This document shows, in pieces, positions 54,742-62,127 of a DNA stretch of 64,000 nucleotides; the stretch's first letter is position 1; each line of letters opens with the position of its first letter. Under the pieces are notes generated by a model. That model worked only from the letters and a program-made list of their open reading frames with translations, ran no database searches and was not told the origin of the DNA. Origin of the DNA: Leptolyngbya sp. FACHB-261 (GTDB lineage Bacteria > Cyanobacteriota > Cyanobacteriia > FACHB-261); NCBI RefSeq assembly GCF_014696065.1, contig NZ_JACJPL010000031.1, forward strand, positions 868,001-932,000, written 5' to 3'. The translations under genes were made by a program, and so were the position numbers.

Positions 54742-55155
54742 CTAGTTCAGGGATAGATCTTGGTCAGTGAGAGAGCTGCTTGAGCTTGTGCCTGGGTTAG
54801 ATTTTTCTAGCGTAGGTGGAGAGTAAGCGCCAGCATTGGTTTCTGTTGCTGACGCTAGATCATTTTCGCTACTGCTTCTCGCTTCCTCCACAGCTTTTTC
54901 TAAATCTTCTAAGCTCTGCTGAGCTTGCCTCGCCTGCTCCCCAATTTCTCCACCCCGGTCTTGAGAAGCAATCCACCAAACTTGAAGAACACTATACCCA
55001 GCACTTAAAATAACAACGACTAAGACTAGTATTACTGCAACCCTGAGTGAATCATTCAAGATTGATGTAAGCTTTCGACCACAGTTAGGGCAACTGGCGG
55101 CCTTGGGTGAGACCATGTGCCCACAATCGGGGCAAGATTTTAGGCTGTTCGCCAT
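54742..55155 (-). CDS. Zinc-ribbon membrane protein, C-terminally truncated
   Basis: The 137-residue product starts with a zinc ribbon (CPDCGHMVSPKAASCPNCG; Cys 8, 11, 22, 25). One transmembrane segment follows (about 39-60; VAVILVLVVVILSAGYSVLQ), then an acidic coiled-coil region (EQARQAQQSLEDLEKAVEEA) and a Ser/Thr-rich tail. The TAG stop interrupts a longer ancestral frame whose C-terminal domain survives as a relic just downstream. The remaining protein may still be made but would lack its probable extracytoplasmic functional domain. Confidence 0.7.
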   Translation of the reverse strand: MANSLKSCPDCGHMVSPKAASCPNCGRKLTSILNDSLRVAVILVLVVVILSAGYSVLQVWWIASQDRGGEIGEQARQAQQSLEDLEKAVEEARSSSENDLASATETNAGAYSPPTLEKSNPGTSSSSSLTDQDLSLN

Positions 55156-55272
55156 AGGGATTACTCAGGCTATAGTGCAACAAATAACCGTAACGGTAGA
55201 CCCTGTTACTAGTGCTACTTCAGAGGTAAGCCACATACTTATTAGCCACTAGAACCATTTTGACCAGCTAGC

Positions 55273-55740
55273 CTATCGATTTAAGCTTGGTGATTCTTTG
55301 CTTAAGTAAGCTCTGAAGTCTTGCTGAGCTGTTGGGTGATAACCTCCATGATTCAACCACGCAAATAGGGTCTTCTGTACCTCGTATGAGATTGCTACAT
55401 CAGTGGCAATCAACCGTGCAAAATGCTCGCAATTCCAGCCAAGCAATCCGTAGTCCCAAGAGCCAAAACATCTTAGGGCATGGGTTAGACGCTCGATAGT
55501 CTCACCAGGATTGAAAGCGATCTGGTCAATACCAAGCACAAAGTTAGCGTTGACTGTACGGCTTTCAAAGGTCTGCATGCCTTGCCCCGTATCAAAGATC
55601 AGGTCATCTGACAGCCCAATTCCGTAATGCCACACGAAGTCATGCCAATTAAGTAGCTTGCCATAAAATTCACTGTCCCGGTTGACATGACGCTTAATGT
55701 CTCTGATTCTTTCTTCTATCTCTTCAATGGATAAAGCCAT
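55273..55740 (-). CDS. LRAT-like (NlpC/P60-fold) domain protein
   Basis: The 155-residue protein has a His in WHDFVWHYGIGLSDDLIFDT (about 32-51) and a Cys in GLLGWNCEHFARLIATDV (about 98-115). HYGI and NCEHF are the hallmark motifs of the lecithin:retinol acyltransferase/H-REV107 group, thiol enzymes that act as acyltransferases, phospholipases or amidases. There is no signal peptide. It is the last gene of a three-gene minus-strand set after two small hydrophobic proteins, suggesting action at a membrane. The actual substrate is unknown. Confidence 0.75.
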   Translation of the reverse strand: MALSIEEIEERIRDIKRHVNRDSEFYGKLLNWHDFVWHYGIGLSDDLIFDTGQGMQTFESRTVNANFVLGIDQIAFNPGETIERLTHALRCFGSWDYGLLGWNCEHFARLIATDVAISYEVQKTLFAWLNHGGYHPTAQQDFRAYLSKESPSLNR

Positions 55741-55861
55741 CTATTCACTCCAGGTGCTCTCATTGCTTTAGGGCTGTGTAGCAGTGAATAGAAAAACAGA
55801 AGACAAATAGCTCTTTAAGTCTTATTGTCTAGGAGCTACTTACGTAGTTAAGTTCTGGTTT

Positions 55862-56104
55862 TTACTTTTGAGGAGGGCTTATGCACTCATTCGTTTTGCA
55901 GGCTCCATAATAAGCCAATCCGCCTGCAGCTATGATCCCTGCTACTGGCAATGCAACAGTGGTGGTTGTGGTTAAGCCAACAAATCCTAATACTCCTGGC
56001 ATTGGAGCAGTGATGGTGGCTACCGTTATTGAGCCTAAACTTGCGCCTGCCGAGGCAAGCGTAGCTAGGAAGGAAGCTAGAGCTTTGACGTCATTCTCTT
56101 GCAT
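55862..56104 (-). CDS. Small glycine/threonine-rich membrane protein
   Basis: From ATG 56104 (GGAG six bases upstream) the protein is 80 residues. It has a short charged N-terminus (MQENDVKALASF) and then an almost continuous hydrophobic region of about 55 residues in two or three segments (GASLGSITVATITAPMPG; VLGFVGLTTTTTVALPVAG). It ends in a cysteine-containing polar tail (GACKTNECISPPQK). It lies 20 nt after the 109-residue gene and upstream of the LRAT-like gene. I do not recognise the family. The composition resembles pore-forming or bacteriocin-like peptides, but that is only a resemblance. Confidence 0.62.
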   Translation of the reverse strand: MQENDVKALASFLATLASAGASLGSITVATITAPMPGVLGFVGLTTTTTVALPVAGIIAAGGLAYYGACKTNECISPPQK

Positions 56105-56124
56105 TATCAACTCCTACAGTTCTC

Positions 56125-56454
56125 TTAGAGAGAATCCTTTAGCTTGAGCTTCAGTTCAAGTGAGATAGGTAGACTATCTATTTCCCTGGCAAGACTCTCT
56201 TTGGACTCGTTCTTTCTACGTTCTGCATAAACACCGGCAAGCAGAAAATCAATCCCATATTTGCTTAGAGCGTCAGCAACAAGTCCTGCAATTCCTAGCA
56301 GCCCTATGCCACCTAGCATACCGAATGGGCCACCTAGGGCTGCTAGAGCTGTTGTGATTGCGGCAGCGCCAGCAAAACCACTGAATGCCATTGTGACGAC
56401 TAGCATGACACCAGGAAGCCCCAGCGCAGCAAGTTTTCTGACTATTTCGTCCAT
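56125..56454 (-). CDS. Glycine/alanine-rich hydrophobic membrane protein
   Basis: The 109-residue protein has a short N-terminal helix (MDEIVRKLAALG) and a long hydrophobic hairpin (about 13-62; MLVVTMAFSGFAGAAAITTA and GGPFGMLGGIGLLGIAGLVA). A charged C-terminal helical part follows (YAERRKNESKESLAREIDSL). It starts at ATG 56454 with AAGG upstream and leads a three-gene set with the 80-residue membrane protein and the LRAT-like protein. The GxxxG-like glycine spacing suggests tight helix packing or oligomerisation. Family not recognised with confidence. Confidence 0.65.
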   Translation of the reverse strand: MDEIVRKLAALGLPGVMLVVTMAFSGFAGAAAITTALAALGGPFGMLGGIGLLGIAGLVADALSKYGIDFLLAGVYAERRKNESKESLAREIDSLPISLELKLKLKDSL

Positions 56455-56621
56455 CTAGAACCTTGGCTACAAGCTTGAGAACACTGCGTCTACCTTGACA
56501 GATGTATTCACAGAGAGCTGTAAAGGTGCAGTGAAGCAGCATCAAGGTTGTCAGTAATTATAAGGTCACTTCCCTGAAAATCAAAAAATACGTTGTGTGA
56601 GGTGGCAGAGCAAGCTATTGA

Positions 56622-57002
56622 AGCGGATGTACAGGATCAAATCGCTCTATACAAGGTGCATACATCATAGGAGGGAAGGAAAACATCATTGCATCTATAG
56701 AAGTAAATGTTGTAAGGGACACGAGTAAGCCCACAATCATACAACTCATCAATCAGCTTCAACGGGTGCAGGGCATAACTGATGCAAACAGAGCAGATTT
56801 TGCCAAGTCTCATCCTCATATTGTTTTCAGAAATGGCATAGCTATCTACACCTAGAAAAACTATGCAGGCGTTGATCATGTGTTCATTACTGATCGCTCA
56901 GGAAAATGTGTTTATGGAGGGTATGTTAGCTGGGTGCACTCGGAATGCCTGAAAAGCTCTCTTCAAGCACTACATAGCGAGTTGAGAGACTATATTGTGT
57001 AA
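56622..57002 (+). pseudogene. Broken gene, one internal stop, unknown family
   Basis: The frame in register with 56622 reads GAYIIGGKENIIASIEVN, then TIIQLINQLQRVQG and HPHIVFRNGIAIYT up to TAG at 56853-56855. It continues in the same frame with NYAGVDHVFITDRSGKC, YGGYVSWVHSECLKSSLQ and a TAA at 57000-57002. Both halves are clearly protein-like and join naturally, so this looks like a roughly 125-residue C-terminal piece disabled by one stop. No start codon or upstream continuation is evident because another stop lies at 56619-56621. Function unknown. Confidence 0.6.
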
Positions 57003-57205
57003 GTTCACGTCAGCTAATACAGATCTATGCTCCTTCGCCCCCTGTAGTTCTGCTTAGAGATAGGTCATCATTAGTTCAACAGCTAGCATCTTCACGGTGT
57101 TCACCTTTTTCTGTGGCTGGTAGGCTATTAGCCAACGCAACTAACAGCTAGAAATCTGGCGTTGCTTCATCTCTTCTAAGTCAACGATTCATTCAGTAGA
57201 GGACC

Positions 57206-57613
57206 ATGAGGACAGTTCTAGTTGTAGACGATAACGAGTTGGCACGAACTGTCACTGCCAGAGTATTGAGCAGAAGCAACTTTGAGGTGCGCGAAGCTCA
57301 GAGCGGCACCGAGGGTATGGAAATGGTCCAAGATCAGCTTCCTGATCTGGTCGTGCTGGACATCGTAATGCCCGGAATGAATGGCTATGCTTTCTGTCGT
57401 TGGTTGAAGAGCACCCCAAAAGGTCAGCACATCCCGGTGATTATGTGCTCAGCTAAAAGCGAGGCGTTTGATCGATACTGGGGGATGAAGCAAGGAGTTG
57501 ATGCTTACATCACCAAGCCATTTGAACCGATGGAACTGGTTGAGACAGTAAGGTGTGTGCTGCGGCAGTCTTTGCTAAAGGAAATGGAAAGACGTGTGCC
57601 CCATAAGCCATAG
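57206..57613 (+). CDS. Single-domain response regulator, PilH/PixH-like (second copy)
   Basis: The 135-residue receiver has VVDDNELART (acid pair at 8-9), the phosphorylated Asp in LVVLDIVMPGMNG (about 52), MCSAKSEAFD and the Lys in ITKPF (about 104). It shares with the 8538-8906 protein the block xxAFDxYWGMKQGxDAY, which is typical of cyanobacterial PilH/PixH regulators of type IV pili and phototaxis. A basic tail (LLKEMERRVPHKP) extends beyond the receiver. It stands alone between a pseudogene and a long gap, so its kinase partner is elsewhere. Confidence 0.88.
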   Translation: MRTVLVVDDNELARTVTARVLSRSNFEVREAQSGTEGMEMVQDQLPDLVVLDIVMPGMNGYAFCRWLKSTPKGQHIPVIMCSAKSEAFDRYWGMKQGVDAYITKPFEPMELVETVRCVLRQSLLKEMERRVPHKP

Positions 57614-58085
57614 ATGATAATCTGTTCACTCAATTTACCAAATTGTTTTCAATAGTTAGTAGCTATTTGTCTTGACTATCTTAATCACTATTTTATTCGC
57701 AAGATTTTAGTCTAGTTCACTCCTCCGTCTAAACTTGCTTTTAGCCCGTGGCTGTTTGGGCAGATATTTCTTAATCTTGCAGCTTTTCAGGTTAGGCTGA
57801 AACAAATCAAGGTAGTGCTGCTCTTGTTTGTTTAGCAAGCCAGCCAAGTATTATTTTAATCGCTTTTGTGATGGAAGTTGTGCTAAGAAAGGTATTTTGA
57901 GCTGGCATATGTGATTCAAAATCTAGCAACTTTGGGCTTGCCACCTCTTCAGTGGTCAAGCCTTTATTGAGTTTGTGAAATTTTGTTCAGAAAAAGCAAA
58001 GATCTCGCTGCAACCTGTAGGCTTTACTACAGTAAATTTACGCAATGCTTGTGTATTTTACGAAGGCCAGTTTTAGTAAAGTATC
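57614..58085. other. AT-rich intergenic region
   Basis: These 472 bases precede the RTX metallopeptidase gene and look clearly AT-rich. I see no gene and no strong hairpin. The promoter of the downstream gene must lie here. Confidence 0.45.
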
Positions 58086-60233
58086 ATGTGTCTTTTTTGT
58101 AGCTTACGTAACCTGAGTGACGCTCTACCTGAAACAACTCCAAGAACAATTTCCAGGGCAGCTCTTGCCAATGCGGCTCCTTCAGCGGGTGCTGCCGGGG
58201 TCGGCGATTCACTTTACCCAGGCTTTGGTAACGGTGGTTATGATGTTCAAAATTACACCGTTGATCTAAACGTCTCTGACGTTGACACCAGCACTCTGAC
58301 TGGCATCACTACGATTGAAGCCGAGGCGACTCAGGGTCTCACCAGCTTCAATTTGGACCTCATTGGCTTCTCGGTTGACAGCATCACGGTCAATGGCAAA
58401 CCTGCAACCTATAGCCGTGATGGGCAGGAGCTGACCATTACGCCAGCAGAGACGCTTGCTGAAGGCGAAGCGTTCACAGTAAAGGTGAACTATAACGGCT
58501 CGCCGGAGCAGATCACCTCAGTGGCAATTCCAGTGCTGACTGGCTGGGTGATCTTTGATGGGGGCAGCTTTGTTCTCAGTGAACCAGATGGCGCGGCGAA
58601 TTATTATCCAGTCAACGATCACCCGCTGGACAAAGCTTCTTATACATTCCGCGTTACAGTTCCAGAACCCTTTGAGGTTGCCGCGAATGGGGTGCTGGAG
58701 CAAACCATCGACAATGGCAATACGACTACCTATATTTTTGAAGCTCGCGATCCGATGGCGAGCTACCTAACGACAGTTAATATCAGTCAATTTGATCTCG
58801 ATACCGATGGAACGGCGAACGGAATTCCGATTCGCAATTATTTCGCTGAGGGCATTGCGCCAGACCTACTCAAGCCGTTTGATCTTCAGCCGGAGATGCT
58901 CACTTATTTTAGTGAGCTTTTTGGTCCTTACCCGTTTGATGTCTATGGCTCTGTGGTTATGAACACAGACACAGGCGCAGCCCTGGAGACGCAAACTCTG
59001 TCGATTTTCGGCACGGGTCAATTGGGCCGGAACCCAGCTTTTCTAGGTGGGTTTGCTTCGAGTACTGAAGAGGTGGTTGCCCATGAGCTAGCTCACCAGT
59101 GGTTTGGCAACAGCGTGAGTTTGGCCGATTGGAGCGACATCTGGCTGAATGAAAGCTTTGCTACCTACTCGCAAGGGTTGTGGATTGAGAACACTCAAGG
59201 CCGCGATGCTCTAGATGAGTGGGTAGTCAACAAGTACAACACAGTCGTAGATGCCAAGGCGGAATTAGTTGCGCCCGGTTTGCCACCAGCAGATGATTTG
59301 TTTAACTCGGGTGTGTATGACTGGGGGGCATTGGCCTTACATGCGCTACGGCTAGAAGTCGGCGATACCGATTTCTTCGATACCTTGCAGACTTATTACG
59401 AACGCTATCGTAATGGCAATGTCACGAGTGAGGACTTCTTTGGCGTAGCTGAAGAAGTGAGTGGGCAAGAACTGAGTGCCTTCTTTCAAGACTGGATTTA
59501 CAGCGGTGAGATTCCACCGATTGCCCAGTTGGGATTATCCTCTGATCCAACTGGTGACCAAACCCTAACAGGTACGAACGCCGCTGAAGTGATTTTTGGC
59601 CGCGATGGTGACGATACCATTTACGGGAAGGGTGGCATCAATGTTCTGATTGGTGGTGCTGGGGATGACACTCTCTACGGGGGTTCCAGCAAAGACACGA
59701 TCACGGCTGGAGATGGCAACGACACGGTTTATGGCAGAGGCGGCACCAATACGCTCAACGGTGGTAATGGCGATGACCTGATTTACGGTGGCTCCAGCGC
59801 CGATACGCTTACGGCAGGGGCTGGCAACGACACGGTTTATGGGGGTGGCGGTAACGATACAGTCAACGGTGGCGCGGGCGATGACCTCATCTATGGCGGT
59901 TCCAACGCCGATACGATCACAGCGGGGGCTGGCAATGACACGATCTACGGTAGAGGTGGCGCGGATTCGATCAATAGTGGCGCTGGTTTAGATACCATCT
60001 GGCTTGGTCCTGGTATGGCCACTGTGGTGCTATCGCTGGGTGACGGCTTCGATACCATCAATAACTTCAAACTGGGCTCAACTAAGTTTCAGGTTACTAG
60101 CCTGGATACGTTGTCCTTTACGGATAGTACTGATGGTGCCCAGATTTTCCAAGGGGATGATCTGCTCGCGGTGGTGACGAAGAAAGCAGCCAGTCTTTTG
60201 AGTGACAACACAAGTCAAATCTTTGTGGTGTAA
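58086..60233 (+). CDS. M1-family metallopeptidase fused to RTX calcium-binding repeats
   Basis: The 715-residue protein has an M1 aminopeptidase module (about 50-475). This includes a beta-rich N-terminal domain, the exopeptidase-region GAALETQTL, the zinc motif HELAHQW (about 336-342) and the third ligand Glu in WLNESFATY (about 357-365). From about 500 to 640 it has nonapeptide repeats of GGxGxDxUx type ([32 protein letters not shown]), which bind calcium. There is no N-terminal signal peptide. RTX proteins of this kind are usually exported by a type I system through C-terminal signals, so it is probably secreted. No hlyB/hlyD-type genes are adjacent. Confidence 0.92.
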   Translation: MCLFCSLRNLSDALPETTPRTISRAALANAAPSAGAAGVGDSLYPGFGNGGYDVQNYTVDLNVSDVDTSTLTGITTIEAEATQGLTSFNLDLIGFSVDSITVNGKPATYSRDGQELTITPAETLAEGEAFTVKVNYNGSPEQITSVAIPVLTGWVIFDGGSFVLSEPDGAANYYPVNDHPLDKASYTFRVTVPEPFEVAANGVLEQTIDNGNTTTYIFEARDPMASYLTTVNISQFDLDTDGTANGIPIRNYFAEGIAPDLLKPFDLQPEMLTYFSELFGPYPFDVYGSVVMNTDTGAALETQTLSIFGTGQLGRNPAFLGGFASSTEEVVAHELAHQWFGNSVSLADWSDIWLNESFATYSQGLWIENTQGRDALDEWVVNKYNTVVDAKAELVAPGLPPADDLFNSGVYDWGALALHALRLEVGDTDFFDTLQTYYERYRNGNVTSEDFFGVAEEVSGQELSAFFQDWIYSGEIPPIAQLGLSSDPTGDQTLTGTNAAEVIFGRDGDDTIYGKGGINVLIGGAGDDTLYGGSSKDTITAGDGNDTVYGRGGTNTLNGGNGDDLIYGGSSADTLTAGAGNDTVYGGGGNDTVNGGAGDDLIYGGSNADTITAGAGNDTIYGRGGADSINSGAGLDTIWLGPGMATVVLSLGDGFDTINNFKLGSTKFQVTSLDTLSFTDSTDGAQIFQGDDLLAVVTKKAASLLSDNTSQIFVV

Positions 60234-60263
60234 CTAACGTCGCCTAGCTTAAGTTCGAGTCTA

Positions 60264-60292
60264 AGCAGGGACATATAGTTTATGTCCCTGCT
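60264..60292 (+). terminator. Terminator after the RTX metallopeptidase gene
   Basis: AGCAGGGACATA (60264-60275) pairs exactly with TATGTCCCTGCT (60281-60292) around a 5-nt loop, 30 nt past the stop codon. A proper T run is lacking. Confidence 0.6.
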
Positions 60293-60401
60293 ATAGCAAG
60301 CTAATTTGAGGTTGCTCTCGCTAGTCCAAGCCCTATCTTCTTGGGCATGAGGTCATGTCTGAGCTGACTTGTGGCGGCAGTTGAGCAGGACAAACTAACC
60401 G

Positions 60402-60623
60402 TCAGTGATTGAGCTGAACGACGGTTTTATTCAAGATGCTGGCATCCTCTCGCCATTCGCGAATGGTCTCTCGGTTTTGCCGTTGGGTCACGGCCTGTTC
60501 TGCTTGCCAAAAGCAAATTCGACTGAGAGCAGCGACAACTGCCGAGAGACTATAGCGCTGCATTAAGACCCTCAAAATATTCAAATCGCTGTCGCTAAAA
60601 GTGGGTGCAGGCGATTGAGTCAT
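60402..60623 (-). CDS. Small hypothetical protein behind a structured leader
   Basis: From ATG 60623 the protein is 73 residues and soluble (MTQSPAPTFSDSDLNILRVL; YSLSAVVAALSRICFWQAEQ). A GTG two codons earlier is possible. It is mostly helical, with no known motif. Its 5' region on the minus strand (60624-60830) carries several stable hairpins, the last being followed by ATTTTT just before the start codon. The gene may therefore be controlled by attenuation. Confidence 0.55.
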   Translation of the reverse strand: MTQSPAPTFSDSDLNILRVLMQRYSLSAVVAALSRICFWQAEQAVTQRQNRETIREWREDASILNKTVVQLNH

Positions 60624-60830
60624 AACCAAAAATCCTCAATAGGTTTTGAGGGGCAACCGGTGAAGATTGCCCCTTCGCTCCCTCTCTAGGTTCCCGCCTG
60701 ACCCGCTTGGAATAGGTTGACCCCAACGGAGTGCTAAACTCCGTCGTAGCCTTTGGGCTGGCAAACACCAACCTAGAGGTCAGTCGCCGAGGGTTGCGGT
60801 TATCAACCCTCGGCGGCGCTTTGAGAACTG
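60624..60830 (-). ncRNA. Candidate structured RNA or leader with terminator-like hairpin
   Basis: Read on the minus strand, this region contains the following stems in order: a 12-bp stem (60804-60815 with 60785-60796); AACCTAGAG/CTCTAGGTT (60770-60778 with 60684-60692), enclosing ACGGAGT/ACTCCGT (60726-60732 with 60738-60744); GGGGCAA/TTGCCCC (60650-60656 with 60667-60673); and CTCAA/TTGAG (60634-60638 with 60646-60650) followed by ATTTTT. The last two stems share a base at 60650, so they could compete. I do not recognise a known RNA family. It could be an attenuator for the 73-residue gene or an independent RNA. Confidence 0.45.
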
Positions 60831-61014
60831 GACTGAACGAAAGATAAGTCAAAGTAAGGCGTTTGGCAAGCCCAGTTTGAGACTAATTTCAGAGGCTTCT
60901 GATCCAGGCGCAGAACTCTGTGCCAGCAATGCCCTGTGTCAGTTGAGTAAAGAGTTTGGGCAACCACAAGGGATTGCCCCTACCGATGCTCATGCGCTTA
61001 ATTTGCGTCATTCC
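60831..61014. other. Short intergenic stretch
   Basis: There is no gene I can support between the structured region and the 130-residue hypothetical gene. It would carry the promoter of the structured transcript on the minus strand. Confidence 0.4.
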
Positions 61015-61407
61015 CTAGGCGGTCTGAGGCTTATTGTTGGATTGGCTTGCTGACTCCCGGATGCGTTTCTGGCTGCTCCTACGCACGCGCTCGCTCTTGC
61101 GCACGCCACCGGCCATTTCGTACTGAACGCTGTCCTTGCCGTAGCGGTAGGCAATGCCAATCAACAGTTTGTCAGCCATATCACCCAGGCTTTTCTCTAG
61201 CTCAGCGATCTCGGTCGTAGAAGAATCAATGACAGCCAGAGCAGTGTTATAAGCATCAATTCTGAGCCGTAATCTCTCGATAGTGCTAGTAAAGTTGCTC
61301 AACTTGACCGAATTGTCAAACTCCAGTTGTGGATCAACGGCTTTTAGGCCAGAGGCGCGTAGTTCAGCTTTTTCTAAAACTCTCGAAGTGCGCTTTCTGC
61401 GAGCCAT
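61015..61407 (-). CDS. Cyanobacterial hypothetical protein with basic ends
   Basis: The 130-residue protein has a basic N-terminus (MARRKRTSRVLEKAELRASG), a central coiled-coil helix (about 38-85; TIERLRLRIDAYNTALAVID and TEIAELEKSLGDMADKLLIG), the block AYRYGKDSVQYEMAGGVRKS (about 86-105) and a basic, low-complexity tail. I recall similar proteins (YGxxSxEYEMAGGxRKS) in other cyanobacteria, with no assigned function. The pattern suggests nucleic-acid or ribosome contact, but this is speculation. Confidence 0.65.
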   Translation of the reverse strand: MARRKRTSRVLEKAELRASGLKAVDPQLEFDNSVKLSNFTSTIERLRLRIDAYNTALAVIDSSTTEIAELEKSLGDMADKLLIGIAYRYGKDSVQYEMAGGVRKSERVRRSSQKRIRESASQSNNKPQTA

Positions 61408-61606
61408 GATTTCATCCCTTAAGTGAAAGGTCTAGTGTCAGATTTCCCACCTTCCTTAGGCTGTTTACCAATTTGATTTACGAGGATCTCACAGACTTTT
61501 ACTACCTCTTCAAGAAAATTCAGTAGATTTTCTGAGGCTGTTCAAAAGGTAGCCTGATCAATTCTCAATGACAAATGTAAAGCAAATTAAAGATCAACTA
61601 AAATCT

Positions 61607-61669
61607 TTGTTGACGTTACTCCCGGACTTGTTGACGTTACTTCCACAAGTCCGGGAGTAACGTCAACAA
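61607..61669. repeat. Perfect 25-bp inverted repeat made of the 21-bp unit
   Basis: The arm 61607-61631 is the exact reverse complement of 61645-61669, around a 13-nt loop that itself contains a partial inverted copy (TGACGTTACTTCC). It would form a very stable hairpin or cruciform. Confidence 0.85.
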
Positions 61670-61772
61670 CTTCTGTCCCTACAACAACAAGTCCGGGAGT
61701 AACGTCAACAAGTCCGGAAGTAACGACAGCAAGTCCGGGAGTAACGACAGCAAGTCTGGTTGTTGTGATCAC
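61647..61772 (+). repeat. Direct repeats of a 21-bp unit
   Basis: The unit AAGTCCGGGAGTAACGTCAAC occurs at 61647-61667 and 61689-61709. Contiguous variants follow at 61710-61730 (AAGTCCGGAAGTAACGACAGC), 61731-61751 and a diverged copy at 61752-61772. A further diverged copy is at 63629-63649 (CAGTCTGGAGGTAACGATAGC), beyond the next gene. There are no unique spacers of CRISPR type. Confidence 0.85.
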
Positions 61773-62127
61773 AAGCTGGTGCCTTGCTCACACTTCCGCT
61801 GCTCTGAAACTTGACCAGACGCAGGTGAAATCTGCCTTCAGTGAAGGAGCCTGTCCGACTACGGTTGTTCTAACCAGGGTTACCGTTTACCTTGGTGCGA
61901 CTCTGACAGGTAGAAAAAATCAGGTTCTTGCCACTCTCAACGTTTTACCTGGACATAGGCTGAGACCTTCGGCCCATCAAGTGCTGAGGTTAACATGCAG
62001 ATAGCTTCTGTCTAGTAAACTCCCAGTCCACTTGATTATCTGTTAGGACTGTTGCAGTAGCTGTCTGTCACACTTGTTAAGTTCTCAAGTGTTATTCTAA
62101 AGCTGAAGTAGTATTAGTGTGCACAAC

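Larger units (their letters stand above)
61408..62127. other. Long gap with 21-bp repeats upstream of the TIR-like gene
   Basis: The 720-base gap contains the repeat array at 61607-61772. The plus-strand frame through the repeats stays open to 62004 and encodes degenerate TSPGVTS-type heptads. I treat this as a by-product of the 21-bp period rather than as a gene. The stretch 61773-62127 has no other feature I can support. Confidence 0.5.

Noticed and set aside
56637-56879. 80-residue minus-strand open frame
   Set aside because: It lies opposite the plus-strand pseudogene, has a Cys/Tyr-rich shadow-like composition and resembles no protein I know.
60684-60790. Signal recognition particle RNA or RNase P RNA
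   Set aside because: A GGTCAGG-like run on the minus strand recalled the SRP loop, but the conserved GGAAGCAGCC part is absent. The RNase P core motifs are also missing.
60595-60852. 85-residue minus-strand open frame
   Set aside because: It runs through the hairpins of the structured region and overlaps the start of the 73-residue gene. The translation is low in protein character.
61607-61772. Possible CRISPR array
   Set aside because: The copies are 21 bp, mostly contiguous, and partly inverted. There are no unique spacers of 30-40 bp and no cas genes in view.
61587-62004. Small proteins encoded through the repeats on either strand
   Set aside because: Open frames appear on both strands because the unit is a multiple of three. 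They give only degenerate TSPGVTS-like heptads, with no ribosome binding site.
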